A DNA stretch of 64,000 bases from Thalassolituus sp. UBA1087 (GTDB lineage Bacteria; Pseudomonadota; Gammaproteobacteria; Pseudomonadales; Oceanobacteraceae). The position numbers were made by a program, and so were the translations under genes. The notes beneath the pieces were generated by a model. It was not told the DNA's origin and did not search any database. It saw only the letters and a program-made list of their open reading frames with translations. Shown here piece by piece: positions 25,361 through 34,809 of the stretch. The number at the start of each line of letters is the position of its first letter. The stretch's first letter is position 1. The stretch is taken from assembly GCA_002314145.1 (NCBI GenBank), contig DCCG01000006.1, positions 1 to 64,000 of the forward strand, given 5' to 3'.

Positions 25361-26122
25361 ATGAAAAAATACGATGAACTGACGGAATTTCTGCTGCGTA
25401 TGGGCGACAGTGCCCTGGTTCAGGGACAACGTTTATGTGAGTGGTGTGGCCGTGCCCCGGCACTGGAAGAAGAAATGGCGCTGATGAACGTCGGCCTTGA
25501 CCTGGTTGGCCAGGCACGTAACTGGCTGGACTATGCCGCACAGCGTATTAACGATGGCCGTGATGCCGATATGCTGGCGTTCCGCCGTGATGAGCGCGAC
25601 TACCGCAACCTGTTATTGGTTGAACAGCCGAATGGTGATTTCGCCGTCACCATGAGCAAACAGTTTCTGTACGACGCCTGGCAATTTCATTTGCTGGAGG
25701 CGTTAACCGAATCAGCAGATCAACAGGTGGCTGCCATTGCGGCCAAGTCACTGAAAGAAGTGATTTACCACCTGCGCCGTTCATCCGAATGGGTTGAGCG
25801 TCTGGGCGATGGTACCGAAGAAAGTCATCAGCGAATGGCTGCCGCCATCGATACGCTGTGGCGTTTTACTTTCGAATTTCAGGAAACCGACGCGGTCGTC
25901 GACAGCCTGTCAGAAAGCGGAATTATTCCCGATGCCGGTGCGCTTAAACAGCAATGGCAGCAGACCGTGGCGAAGGTTTTTACCGATGCGACTTTATCGG
26001 TACCGGAAGATGCACGCAGTTTTTACCTGAGTGGTCGTGAAGGAATGCATACGGAACACCTGGGTATTCTGTTGGCAGAAATGCAGTTCTTACAGAGAGC
26101 GTATCCGGATGCGAGCTGGTGA
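25361..26122 (+). CDS. paaC: phenylacetyl-CoA epoxidase structural subunit PaaC
   Basis: A 253-residue ferritin-like helical protein that pairs with PaaA as a structural, non-catalytic partner. The segments LRMGDSALVQGQRLCEWCGRAPALEEEMAL and GLDLVGQARNWLDYAA are typical; some metal-ligand positions of the diiron fold are kept but the protein does not act as the oxygenase. The start at 25361 (MKKYDELTEF) is chosen over an upstream in-frame start inside paaB. It overlaps paaD by 14 bases. Confidence 0.95.
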   Translation: MKKYDELTEFLLRMGDSALVQGQRLCEWCGRAPALEEEMALMNVGLDLVGQARNWLDYAAQRINDGRDADMLAFRRDERDYRNLLLVEQPNGDFAVTMSKQFLYDAWQFHLLEALTESADQQVAAIAAKSLKEVIYHLRRSSEWVERLGDGTEESHQRMAAAIDTLWRFTFEFQETDAVVDSLSESGIIPDAGALKQQWQQTVAKVFTDATLSVPEDARSFYLSGREGMHTEHLGILLAEMQFLQRAYPDASW

Positions 26123-26651
26123 TCTGATTTCAACCGACAGCACGGCATCGCTGCGACTGCGTGGTGATGACGCGGATCTGAACTTCGCCTGGCAGGTGCT
26201 GGCGGATGTTCCGGACCCGGAAGTGCCGGCGGTCAGTGTCGTGGATCTTGGCATAGTACGTTCCGTTACCTGGTGTGACGATCGTCTGTATGTGCAGGTC
26301 ACGCCGACCTACTCAGGGTGTCCGGCGACGGAATTTATTGAAGAAATGATCCGCGAAGCATTACAGGCCGCCGGTTTTGTTAATCCGCAGCTGACACAGA
26401 AACTGGATCCGGCCTGGACCACAGATTGGATCACTGCAGAAGGGCGGGAAAAATTACGGGCTTTTGGTATTGCCCCTCCCACCGGCAGCGCCAGTAAACG
26501 CTCACTGCTGGGAGAAAGCGGGGAAGTCCATTGCCCGCACTGCGACAGCAGCAATACCCGGCAGTTGAGTGAATTCGGCTCCACAGCCTGTAAAGCCCTG
26601 TATCGCTGCGACGACTGCCTGGAACCGTTTGATTACTTTAAGTGCATCTGA
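26109..26651 (+). CDS. paaD: phenylacetate pathway Fe-S assembly protein PaaD
   Basis: A 180-residue protein with an N-terminal MIP18/DUF59 domain (LADVPDPEVPAVSVVDLGIVR and VTPTYSGCPATEF) and a C-terminal cysteine-rich module (CPHCDSSN...CKALYRCDDC). It is believed to help assemble the iron centres of the epoxidase. The start at 26109 is chosen because it gives a normal-length N terminus; it overlaps the end of paaC. A 144-base gap without a recognised feature separates it from paaE. Confidence 0.93.
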   Translation: MRAGDLISTDSTASLRLRGDDADLNFAWQVLADVPDPEVPAVSVVDLGIVRSVTWCDDRLYVQVTPTYSGCPATEFIEEMIREALQAAGFVNPQLTQKLDPAWTTDWITAEGREKLRAFGIAPPTGSASKRSLLGESGEVHCPHCDSSNTRQLSEFGSTACKALYRCDDCLEPFDYFKCI

Positions 26652-26795
26652 CGCCCTGTGTATAAGCACGTCAGACAACAATAATAACGCCATTGTTGGC
26701 CAGATAGTCTGTGCCGGATGGTGCAGAAACGCTGAGATGGCACAACCAGTGACCCGGGTTTCACCCTCAGAGGTTGCGGTTAAAAGGAGACGATA

Positions 26796-27884
26796 ATGAC
26801 AAGATTTCATTCCCTGACAGTGGCGGATAAACGCAGAGAAACCCGTGATTCCGTTTCACTGGCATTCAGCATTCCCGGTGAACTGGCCAGTGATTTTAAT
26901 TTTAAACAAGGCCAGTATCTGACACTGAAAACCGACATTAATGGTGAAGAAGTGCGCCGTTCCTATTCCATCTGCAGTGGTGTTAATGATGGTGAAATCC
27001 GTGTTGCCATTAAGAAAGTGCCGGGTGGTCTGTTTTCCTCTTTTGCCAATGACTCACTCTCCGTTGGCGATGCCCTGGAGGTTATGCCTCCTATGGGCTC
27101 TTTTTATTCTGAGCTGGACCCGGCCCGTAAAGGCCACTATCTGCTGGTGGCCGCCGGCAGTGGCATTACGCCGATTCTGTCGATTGCCAGAACGACGCTG
27201 GAAACAGAACCCGACAGTGAAATCACCCTGCTGTACGGTAACCGTGCAACCTCGTCCACCATGTTCCGTGAGCAGCTGGAAGATTTAAAAAATGAATACC
27301 TGGGTCGCTTTAATCTGATTTTTATTTTCAGCCGGGAACAACAGGATATCGATCTTTATAACGGCCATATTGATGCCGATAAATGCCGTGCGCTGTTCAG
27401 CCGCTGGATTGATGTGAAAAGCCTGGATGGAGCTTTTATCTGTGGTCCGCAACTGATGACCGAAACTGTGCGTGACATTCTGAAAGAATGTGGCGCGGCA
27501 GCTGAAAAAATACATTTTGAGCTTTTCACCGCCGCCGGCAGCGCCGGTGAAGTACGCCAGAAACAGGAACAACGTGCTCAGGCAGCGCAGGCACATACGG
27601 ATATGACAGAAGTCACTGTGATCCGTGACGGCCGTGCCATGAGTTTTGACCTGCAGCAGAACACTCAAAGCCTGCTGGAAGCGGGTAATGAAAACGGCGC
27701 CGACCTGCCGTTCTCCTGTACTGCCGGTGTCTGTTCGACCTGTAAATGCAAAGTCATTGAAGGCGAAGTGGATATGGACGTCAGTCTCGGTCTGGAGGAT
27801 TACGAAGTGGAAGCCGGTTATGTGCTTTCCTGTCAGTCGTATCCGGTATCTGACAAGGTCGTGCTCGACTTTGATGAAATCTGA
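26796..27884 (+). CDS. paaE: phenylacetyl-CoA epoxidase reductase PaaE
   Basis: A 362-residue ferredoxin-NADP reductase-type protein that passes electrons from NADPH through FAD and a [2Fe-2S] cluster to the PaaAC oxygenase. FAD-binding RRSYSICS is near residue 50, NADP-binding VAAGSGITPILSI near 117, and the plant-type ferredoxin domain at the C terminus carries CTAGVCSTCKCKV and the later fourth cysteine in LSCQSYP. A GGAG site precedes the ATG. The final epoxidase subunit; paaZ follows after 71 bases. Confidence 0.95.
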   Translation: MTRFHSLTVADKRRETRDSVSLAFSIPGELASDFNFKQGQYLTLKTDINGEEVRRSYSICSGVNDGEIRVAIKKVPGGLFSSFANDSLSVGDALEVMPPMGSFYSELDPARKGHYLLVAAGSGITPILSIARTTLETEPDSEITLLYGNRATSSTMFREQLEDLKNEYLGRFNLIFIFSREQQDIDLYNGHIDADKCRALFSRWIDVKSLDGAFICGPQLMTETVRDILKECGAAAEKIHFELFTAAGSAGEVRQKQEQRAQAAQAHTDMTEVTVIRDGRAMSFDLQQNTQSLLEAGNENGADLPFSCTAGVCSTCKCKVIEGEVDMDVSLGLEDYEVEAGYVLSCQSYPVSDKVVLDFDEI

Positions 27885-27955
27885 TTACGCGCAACCGTAC
27901 TGAACAAATAAAAAATAACTCAACGCAGAATATTCAACGCAAAGCGGAGGCAAGT

Positions 27956-30004
27956 ATGTCAGCCCCGACATTACAGAGTTTTATCGCCGGCCAGTGGCTG
28001 GGAGAGAAAGCAGCACAGTCACTGCGCAGTGCTGTTAATGGTGAGGTGATTTATCACACTCATGAAGAACAGATCGATTTTGCGCAGTCGCTCGACTTTG
28101 CCCGCAGCAAAGGTCAGCAATCCTTGCTGGATATGGATTTTCAGACCCGTGCATCCTGCCTGCGTGCCCTGGGTAAGTACCTGATGGAGCATAAAGAAAG
28201 TCTGTATAAGATATCGGCCCTGACCGGCGCCACCCGTGCCGACAGCTGGGTGGATATTGAGGGTGGTGCCGGCACCCTGTTCGCGTATGCCAGCCTGGGG
28301 CGCCGCGAACTTCCCTCCGGCAACTTAATTCATGAAGGCGATGCCATGCCGCTGGGCCGTGAAGGTCAGTTCTGTGGCTCTCATATTCTGGTGCCGCGTC
28401 GTGGTGTGGCGGTGCATATTAATGCCTTTAACTTTCCGGTGTGGGGCATGCTGGAAAAGTTTGCACCCAATTTTCTGGCGGGTATGCCGTGCATTGTTAA
28501 ACCGGCGTCGTCGACCAGTTATCTGACGGAAGCGGCGGTGCGTCTGATGCACGAATCCGGTCTGCTGCCGGAAGGCAGTCTGCAGCTGGTTATTGGCCGT
28601 ACCGGTGATCTGCTGGATCGTCTTCAGGGACAGGATATGGTGACCTTTACCGGTTCCGCCAGTACCGCGGCCATGCTGCGCACTAACGACAACCTGATTA
28701 AAAATTCCGTTCCTTTTAATGCCGAAGCCGATTCCCTTAACTGCGCCATTCTGGCACCGGACGTTACTCCGGATGATGTGGAGTTTGATTTATTCGTCAA
28801 AGAAGTCGCACGGGAAATGACAGTTAAAGCAGGACAGAAATGTACCGCCATCCGCCGGGTTCTGGTGCCGGAAAACCGCCTGGATGCGGTGGCGGATAAA
28901 CTGTCAGCGCGGCTGGCAAAAATGACCGTCGGTGATCCGGAGCTGGAAGGCGTGCGTATGGGTGCGCTGGCATCTCATGATCAGCAGAAAGATGTCCGGC
29001 ATCAGCTGGAAGCGCTGATGGCCAGCAGTGACGTTGTATGTGGCAACAGCCGCGATTTTTCTGCCCGGGGTGAAGGCACTGACAAGGGCGCCTTTTTTGA
29101 ACCCACCGTGCTGGTGAATAACACACCGGATGCAGACGGCGGTGCTCACGATATTGAGGCCTTTGGTCCGGTCAGCACTCTGATGCCTTACCGTGATACA
29201 GAGCATGCACTGGCACTGGCAGCACGGGGTAAAGGGTCTCTGGTTTCGACCCTGGTCACCCGTGATCCGGCGATTGCCGCTGATATGGTTCCGGTGATGG
29301 CCTCCTGGCATGGCCGTGTGCATATTCTGGACGAAAGAGCAGCGAAAGAATCCACCGGTCACGGTTCTCCGCTGCCGTTATTAAAACACGGCGGGCCCGG
29401 GCGTGCCGGTGGTGGTGAAGAGCTGGGCGGTATCCGCGCAGTGAAACATTATCTGCAGCGTGCTGCGCTGCAGGGATCTCCCACCATGCTCACGGCGGTA
29501 AGCCGGGAATATGTACGCGGTGCGGATGTCATTGAAAACGATGTGCACCCCTTCCGGCGCCATTTTGATGAGCTGCAGATCGGTGAGTCGCTGCTGACTC
29601 ATCGCCGTACTGTCACGGAAGCCGACATTGTGAATTTCGGTTGTCTGTCCGGTGATCACTTCTATATGCATTTTGACGAATTAGCCGCGCGTGACTCTCA
29701 GTTTGAGCAGCGTATTGCCCATGGCTATTTTGTTCTGTCAGCCGCCGCCGGGCTGTTTGTTTCACCCGGGGCCGGGCCTGTACTGGCCAACTATGGACTG
29801 GATAACCTGCGCTTTATTACACCGGTCGGCATCGGCGATACCATCCAGGCCCGGCTCACCTGTAAGCGCAAAATTGATCAGGGTAAAGAAAGCCCGAAAG
29901 GCGAACCGCAGGGCGTTGTCGCCTGGGATGTTGAAGTCACAAATCAGGAGGGTGAACTGGTAGCCAGCTACGACATTTTAACCTTAGTCAAAAAGCGCGA
30001 ATGA
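27956..30004 (+). CDS. paaZ: bifunctional oxepin-CoA hydrolase / semialdehyde dehydrogenase PaaZ
   Basis: A 682-residue fusion enzyme. The N-terminal aldehyde dehydrogenase (to about residue 520) has the catalytic cysteine in VKAGQKCTAIRRV and oxidises 3-oxo-5,6-dehydrosuberyl-CoA semialdehyde with NADP. The C-terminal MaoC-like (R)-hydratase domain, about 530-682 (LTHRRTVTEADIVNFGCLSGDHF), opens the oxepin-CoA ring. Both activities are needed to avoid the toxic semialdehyde. Strong AGCGGAGG precedes the ATG. Last enzyme of the pathway in the block. Confidence 0.95.
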   Translation: MSAPTLQSFIAGQWLGEKAAQSLRSAVNGEVIYHTHEEQIDFAQSLDFARSKGQQSLLDMDFQTRASCLRALGKYLMEHKESLYKISALTGATRADSWVDIEGGAGTLFAYASLGRRELPSGNLIHEGDAMPLGREGQFCGSHILVPRRGVAVHINAFNFPVWGMLEKFAPNFLAGMPCIVKPASSTSYLTEAAVRLMHESGLLPEGSLQLVIGRTGDLLDRLQGQDMVTFTGSASTAAMLRTNDNLIKNSVPFNAEADSLNCAILAPDVTPDDVEFDLFVKEVAREMTVKAGQKCTAIRRVLVPENRLDAVADKLSARLAKMTVGDPELEGVRMGALASHDQQKDVRHQLEALMASSDVVCGNSRDFSARGEGTDKGAFFEPTVLVNNTPDADGGAHDIEAFGPVSTLMPYRDTEHALALAARGKGSLVSTLVTRDPAIAADMVPVMASWHGRVHILDERAAKESTGHGSPLPLLKHGGPGRAGGGEELGGIRAVKHYLQRAALQGSPTMLTAVSREYVRGADVIENDVHPFRRHFDELQIGESLLTHRRTVTEADIVNFGCLSGDHFYMHFDELAARDSQFEQRIAHGYFVLSAAAGLFVSPGAGPVLANYGLDNLRFITPVGIGDTIQARLTCKRKIDQGKESPKGEPQGVVAWDVEVTNQEGELVASYDILTLVKKRE

Positions 30005-30074
30005 GCAGGGGGCCAGAGGCCTTCTGAGCTCATAAAAATAACAAAGAGCAACACACAAACAAAAAGGTACTGAG

Positions 30075-31256
30075 ATGATAAAAATAAAAAACTACGCCGC
30101 TGTTCCGGCATTACTGATGACCGCTGCCTGGGCGTTTCCGGCTGCCGCGGCAGACAATGCTGCACTGGAATCCCGGCTGGCAGAACTGGAAAGCCGGCTC
30201 GCGGATATGGAAAGCAGTTCTTCTGCGCCGGGTATAACAATCGGTGATACCACGCTCAGTGTGGGCGGCTATATCAAAGCGGATATGGTGTATAAAAACC
30301 ATGGCAACGTCGGTGCCAATGCGACAGTTTTCGCGCGCCAGCATGTGGCAGCGGTTGATGAAGATGCTGAAAGCACCATCGATATGACTGCCCGTGAATC
30401 CCGTCTGTGGGTGAAAACCAGCAGTATGCAGGGTGGTAAAGAACTGACCACGTATCTGGAACTGGATTTTTACGGGTCTGACGGCAGCGAGATGGTGTCG
30501 AATAATTTCGATCCGCGTCTGCGCCATGCCTATGGTAAGTGGGGCAATCTGTTAATCGGTCAGACCTGGTCGACCTTTGTGGACCCGGCTCATTTCGGTG
30601 AACTGAATGCCTTTGGTCAGCATGCTTCCACCATTTTTATCCGTCAGACCCAGGTGCGTTATACGCAGCCGTTCAGCGGCGGTAATGTCATGCTGGCACT
30701 GGAAAATCCTCAGGATGGTGATGACACCAGCAAAACCCCCGACATGGTGGTACGCGTTAACTTTGACGGCGACTGGGGACATGCTTCCGTCGGTGCGTTA
30801 GGGCGGGAACTTTCCGATGGTAATGAGCAGACCTTTGCTTCGGCTTATAGTCTGACCGGCAAGTTGAAACTGCCCACCGGTGGGGATATCCGGGCACAAT
30901 ATAATAGCGGTAATCTTGGCCGTTATATGGGCGTCGCCGCCTATCCGGATGAAGATGCAACCGCATCGGATCTGGACGCTTTCAAAAGCAGTGGTTACTC
31001 CCTTGCCCTGCGCCATCCGTGGAGCAAACAATTTGCTTCTAACCTGATGTACTCCGCCACCGACGCTGACAGTGATGTGGTTGCCGGCGGGCTGGAATCC
31101 TCATCCTCTCTGCACGTAAACCTGATGTATTACGCCACACCCAAAATCCGCTTTGGGGCGGAGTATTCGCAGTGGGAAACCGAAAGTCAGACCGCTGCCG
31201 GGAAGGATGATAAGAGTCTGGACATTGTGCAGCTTTCAACCCGTTTCATGTTCTGA
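30075..31256 (+). CDS. DcaP-like outer-membrane porin
   Basis: A 393-residue porin: signal peptide ending near AAAADN, then a short heptad-repeat coiled coil (ALESRLAELESRLADMESS) and a barrel ending in STRFMF with a terminal Phe. This N-terminal coiled coil plus barrel is the plan of DcaP, a trimeric porin of Acinetobacter that takes up dicarboxylic acids, and of related aromatic-acid-associated porins. It follows paaZ after 70 bases and precedes the TRAP genes, which makes phenylacetate or a related acid the likely substrate; this is inferred from position. Confidence 0.8.
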   Translation: MIKIKNYAAVPALLMTAAWAFPAAAADNAALESRLAELESRLADMESSSSAPGITIGDTTLSVGGYIKADMVYKNHGNVGANATVFARQHVAAVDEDAESTIDMTARESRLWVKTSSMQGGKELTTYLELDFYGSDGSEMVSNNFDPRLRHAYGKWGNLLIGQTWSTFVDPAHFGELNAFGQHASTIFIRQTQVRYTQPFSGGNVMLALENPQDGDDTSKTPDMVVRVNFDGDWGHASVGALGRELSDGNEQTFASAYSLTGKLKLPTGGDIRAQYNSGNLGRYMGVAAYPDEDATASDLDAFKSSGYSLALRHPWSKQFASNLMYSATDADSDVVAGGLESSSSLHVNLMYYATPKIRFGAEYSQWETESQTAAGKDDKSLDIVQLSTRFMF

Positions 31257-31272
31257 GGCATCAGACATGACC

Positions 31273-31306
31273 GCGTGATATCTGTTTCTCCTTTCAGATA
31301 TCACGC
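31273..31306. other. perfect 12-bp inverted repeat between porin and TRAP genes
   Basis: GCGTGATATCTG and CAGATATCACGC pair perfectly around a ten-base loop. No T tract follows (CCTATAAAAAATAATT), so it is not a typical terminator. It could stabilise the upstream mRNA end, slow transcription between porin and transporter, or act as a protein-binding site. Confidence 0.75.
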
Positions 31307-31341
31307 CCTATAAAAAATAATTACTCAGCAAGGTGATCAAC

Positions 31342-32391
31342 ATGATTTCAATAAAAAAAATCGCATCCGCTGGTCTGTTAGCAACAACACTGCTGGCTTC
31401 ATTTAACGCGGCTGCAGAAACCATTCTGCGGGTGGGCACCTGGTTACCGCCCACCGATAAACAGAACGAAGTGGTCTGGCCGACCTGGGCCAAATGGGTA
31501 GAAGAAGCAACGGAAGGCCGGGTTAAAGTCAAACTCGAGTACGGCATGGGGCACCCGAAAACTATGTTCCAGTTGGTCGAGGATGGCATTGTTGATGCCT
31601 CTTTCAGTTTTCATGGTTACGTGCCGGGCCGTTTTAAACTGCCTCAGATTGTAGAAGAGCCAGGACTGGGAGTAGGGGCGGAAGCGGCTTCCGTGGCGTT
31701 GTGGCGTGTGTACGATCAGTATCTGCGTGAGGCCGGTGAATTTGAAGGCCTGCAGGTACTGGCAATGTTTTCTCATGGGCCCGGCACAATTCAGTCTAAT
31801 TTTCCGATCCATTCGCTGGCGGATATCGAAGGTAAAAAAATCCGTGTTGGCGGTGGCGTACAGTCTGAACTGGCAGAACGCATGAAACTGACCCCGGTTG
31901 GCGCCCCCGCCACCAAAGCCTACGAAATGCTGCAACAGGGTGTGATTGACGGCATTTTTATGCCGATGGCACAGCAGAAAAGTCTGCGCCTGAATGAGGT
32001 AACCAAACACATCACGGTATTCCCGGCCGGTATGTATATGGGCAGCTTCTCCATGTTTATCAGTCCGTACTTTATGGAAGACCTGGATGAACGCGACCGT
32101 GAAGCCATTCTGTCTGTTTCCGGTGAAAAACTGTCGGCGCTGGCGGGCCGCGCCTGGGAAGAAGGCGACAGAGAAGGCTATGCCGAAGCCCGTAAGGCCG
32201 GCGTGGAAATTAATCAGCTGAGCCCGGATTCAGCGCTGGCAAAAGAATTTAATCAGATGATTAAAGGGATGGATGCCAAATGGGTTGAATCTGTATCTGA
32301 CCGTGATGTAGATGCCCCGGCGGTAATGAAAGCGCTGCGCGATATTGCCCACAGCTATCAGCCGGCACAAACCACTCTGGCGGAAGAATAA
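31342..32391 (+). CDS. TRAP transporter periplasmic binding protein (DctP type)
   Basis: A 349-residue extracytoplasmic solute receptor: signal peptide to NAAAE, then the DctP-family core with ILRVGTWLPPTDKQNEVVWP, a central GKKIRVGGGVQSELAERM and the conserved APATKAYEMLQQGVIDGIFMP stretch. It would bind an organic acid in the periplasm and hand it to the QM membrane subunits. The start at 31342 has an AAGGTG site; a GTG three codons earlier is rejected. Placement after the paa genes points to phenylacetate or another aromatic acid as ligand, not proven. Confidence 0.88.
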   Translation: MISIKKIASAGLLATTLLASFNAAAETILRVGTWLPPTDKQNEVVWPTWAKWVEEATEGRVKVKLEYGMGHPKTMFQLVEDGIVDASFSFHGYVPGRFKLPQIVEEPGLGVGAEAASVALWRVYDQYLREAGEFEGLQVLAMFSHGPGTIQSNFPIHSLADIEGKKIRVGGGVQSELAERMKLTPVGAPATKAYEMLQQGVIDGIFMPMAQQKSLRLNEVTKHITVFPAGMYMGSFSMFISPYFMEDLDERDREAILSVSGEKLSALAGRAWEEGDREGYAEARKAGVEINQLSPDSALAKEFNQMIKGMDAKWVESVSDRDVDAPAVMKALRDIAHSYQPAQTTLAEE

Positions 32392-32393
32392 TC

Positions 32394-32903
32394 ATGTCTG
32401 TGTCTGACTGGGTATCAGAACACTATCAGGAAAAAGGGCCGGTTAAATGGCTGGCCTTTTCTCTTGAAAGCGTCGCTGCCTGTGTTCTGTTCGCGCTGGT
32501 ATTGCTGACCTGTGTGGATGTGGTCGGGCGTTACTTTTTCGGCAATGCGGTTAACGGCAGTACCGAAATGACGGAAATCGCGCTGGCGATGATCGTCTTT
32601 GCAGAAATGCCGGTGATTACCTGGCGCGGCGGCCATGTGGTGGTCGACCTGCTCGACCGCTATATGAATTACTGGCTGGTAAAAGCACTGGGACTTCTGT
32701 CTGTCATTCTGGTGGCCGGTGCATTTTATGCACTGGCAGGCCGGATGTGGTATCTGGCTGAGCGTTCATTGCGCAGGGATGTGGTGACTGAATACCTTGA
32801 AATTCCTACAGGTTATATCGTCCAGTATATCTCTGTGATGAGTTATATCTGCGCGGTCATGATGATCAGTTATGGCCTGTATCGTGTGATTAAAGAAAAG
32901 TAA
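32394..32903 (+). CDS. TRAP transporter small membrane subunit (DctQ type)
   Basis: A 169-residue protein with four hydrophobic helices, the small permease subunit of a TRAP system. FALVLLTCVDVVGRYFFGNAVNGSTEMTEIALAMIVFAEM is the DctQ signature region. It begins two bases after the binding-protein stop and precedes the large subunit by 37 bases. It has no transport site of its own but is required for the complex. Confidence 0.88.
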   Translation: MSVSDWVSEHYQEKGPVKWLAFSLESVAACVLFALVLLTCVDVVGRYFFGNAVNGSTEMTEIALAMIVFAEMPVITWRGGHVVVDLLDRYMNYWLVKALGLLSVILVAGAFYALAGRMWYLAERSLRRDVVTEYLEIPTGYIVQYISVMSYICAVMMISYGLYRVIKEK

Positions 32904-32940
32904 TCACATTAAAACCAACTGCTGAGATTTAGGTTGCGTT

Positions 32941-34269
32941 ATGACTGTCGCATTGATTGGCTTTGCCATCCTTCTTTTTCTGATTATTGTGGTCCGCATT
33001 CCGATTGCGTTTGCCATGGGATTTACCGGCTTTTTTGGCTTTGCGTATCTGCAGGGGCTGGGCTTCGATAACCTGCTGGATTTCCGCTGGACCGGCGTGC
33101 TTTCCATGGCTTCTAACCGTGTCATCGATACGGTGCAGGAATACGGTCTGTCGGTGATTCCTCTGTTTATTCTGATGGGCAATCTGGTGACAAACTCCGG
33201 GTTGTCACAGGCCCTTTACCGGGCCTCCAACGCCTTTCTTGGCCATCATAAAGGAGGCCTGTCGATGGCCACGGTGGTTGCCTGCGGTGGCTTCTCTGCT
33301 ATCTGCGGCTCCTCACTGGCCACGTCGGCTACCATGGCAAAAGTGGCTATGCCGCCGATGCGGAAATACGGTTACGCCGATTCACTGGCCACCGCCTCGA
33401 TTGCTGCCGGTGGCACACTGGGCATTCTGATTCCCCCCAGTGTGATTCTGGTGATTTACGGGCTGCTGACAGAAACCAGTATCCGTGAGCTGTTTGCCGC
33501 CGGGTTTATTCCGGGGCTGCTTGGCGTGCTGTTGTATCTGGGAGCGGTTAAATACGTGGTGTGGCGTAACCCGGAAGCCGGTCCGGCCGGAGAAAAACTG
33601 TCCTGGGGGCAGCGCTTTATGGCCATGAATGGTGTGTGGGGTGTGGTGGCTCTGTTTACTCTGGTTATGGGCGGTATTTACCTCGGTATTTTTACTCCCA
33701 CGGAAGCGGCCGGTATCGGTGCCGGTGGTGCTTTGCTGATTGCGCTGTTGCATCGCACGTTATCCCCCGGCCTTTTGTTTGCTGCTCTCAGTGATACCGG
33801 CCGCACGACAGCGATGTTATTTGGTGTGGTGATTGGCGCCCTGATATTTTCCGATTTTATTAATCGTGCCGGTTTACCGGATGACCTGCTGGCGTTTGTT
33901 AATTCGCTGGATGTCAGCCCGTTAGGGGTCATTCTGGTGATACTGGGTATTTATATTGTGCTGGGCATGGTATTCGAAAGTCTGTCCATGCTGCTTCTGA
34001 CCGTACCGATTTTTTATCCGCTGGTTGAAAGTCTGGGGTTCGATCTGGTGTGGTTCGGTATCGTGGTTGTGGTGGTGACGGAAATCAGCCTGATCACACC
34101 ACCGGTAGGCATGAATATATTTGTACTGAACGCGGTGATCCGCAATATTAATCCGGCGACCATATTTAAAGGGGTTACCCCGTTCTGGTGTGCCGATATT
34201 GTTCGTCTGGCATTGATTACCCTGATACCTGTGATCACGCTGGTATTGCCGGAACTTTTATATCGCTGA
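32941..34269 (+). CDS. TRAP transporter large membrane subunit (DctM type)
   Basis: A 442-residue, twelve-helix sodium-coupled permease. The repeats CGGFSAICGSSLATSATMAKVAMP and YADSLATASIAAGGTLGILIPPSVILVIYG, and the later FTPTEAAGIGAGGALLIALLH and EISLITPPVGMNIFVLNAV, are the DctM family landmarks. Together with the two preceding genes it forms a complete secondary transporter with binding protein. A UspA gene follows after 12 bases. Confidence 0.92.
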   Translation: MTVALIGFAILLFLIIVVRIPIAFAMGFTGFFGFAYLQGLGFDNLLDFRWTGVLSMASNRVIDTVQEYGLSVIPLFILMGNLVTNSGLSQALYRASNAFLGHHKGGLSMATVVACGGFSAICGSSLATSATMAKVAMPPMRKYGYADSLATASIAAGGTLGILIPPSVILVIYGLLTETSIRELFAAGFIPGLLGVLLYLGAVKYVVWRNPEAGPAGEKLSWGQRFMAMNGVWGVVALFTLVMGGIYLGIFTPTEAAGIGAGGALLIALLHRTLSPGLLFAALSDTGRTTAMLFGVVIGALIFSDFINRAGLPDDLLAFVNSLDVSPLGVILVILGIYIVLGMVFESLSMLLLTVPIFYPLVESLGFDLVWFGIVVVVVTEISLITPPVGMNIFVLNAVIRNINPATIFKGVTPFWCADIVRLALITLIPVITLVLPELLYR

Positions 34270-34281
34270 CAGGAGCATCCT

Positions 34282-34773
34282 ATGTTACCGGGAGTAAAAC
34301 GTATTCTTTATGCATCCGATCTGCGCGAAGGCTCAAGACCAGCCTTCCGTGCTGCGGTCAGTCTGTGTGGTCACTATGAATCTCATATTACCTATCTGCA
34401 TGTGATTGAATCCGCCGGCACTCAGGCAGAAAAAATTGTCAGAGAAATGATGGCAAGGGATGCGTCGTTACGTGCAATGCATGACAGTTGCGTGCAGGAA
34501 GTACATGACGGCATTTTTCAGCGCGTGCAGGCATTCTGTGATACCGAGCTTGATGACGATGAGCGGCTGAAACCCGAGCAGCTGGATGCCAGGGTGACCG
34601 AAGGTGAACCCTGGCGGGAAATACTGAAAGCAGCGGATGATATTCATGCCAGTGTTATCGTGATGGGAACCCGCCATGATCACAGTCTGGGCAAAGTACT
34701 GATTGGCTCGACCGCCGGTAAAGTGATTGAGCACAGTCAGCGTCCGGTTCTGGTGGTACCGTTAAAACACTGA
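34282..34773 (+). CDS. universal stress protein, TRAP-associated
   Basis: A 163-residue UspA-fold protein. The C-terminal VIVMGTRHDHSLGKVLIGSTAGKVIEHSQRPVLVVP contains the ATP-binding G-X2-G-X9-G(S/T) motif. It is encoded directly after the TRAP permease, like TeaD next to the ectoine TRAP transporter TeaABC, where it modulates uptake in an ATP-dependent way. Similar modulation of this transporter is a reasonable guess. A strong terminator closes the operon. Confidence 0.87.
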   Translation: MLPGVKRILYASDLREGSRPAFRAAVSLCGHYESHITYLHVIESAGTQAEKIVREMMARDASLRAMHDSCVQEVHDGIFQRVQAFCDTELDDDERLKPEQLDARVTEGEPWREILKAADDIHASVIVMGTRHDHSLGKVLIGSTAGKVIEHSQRPVLVVPLKH

Positions 34774-34809
34774 CAAAGTTTGGCAACCTGTCCGGTTTAT
34801 AACCGGGAT

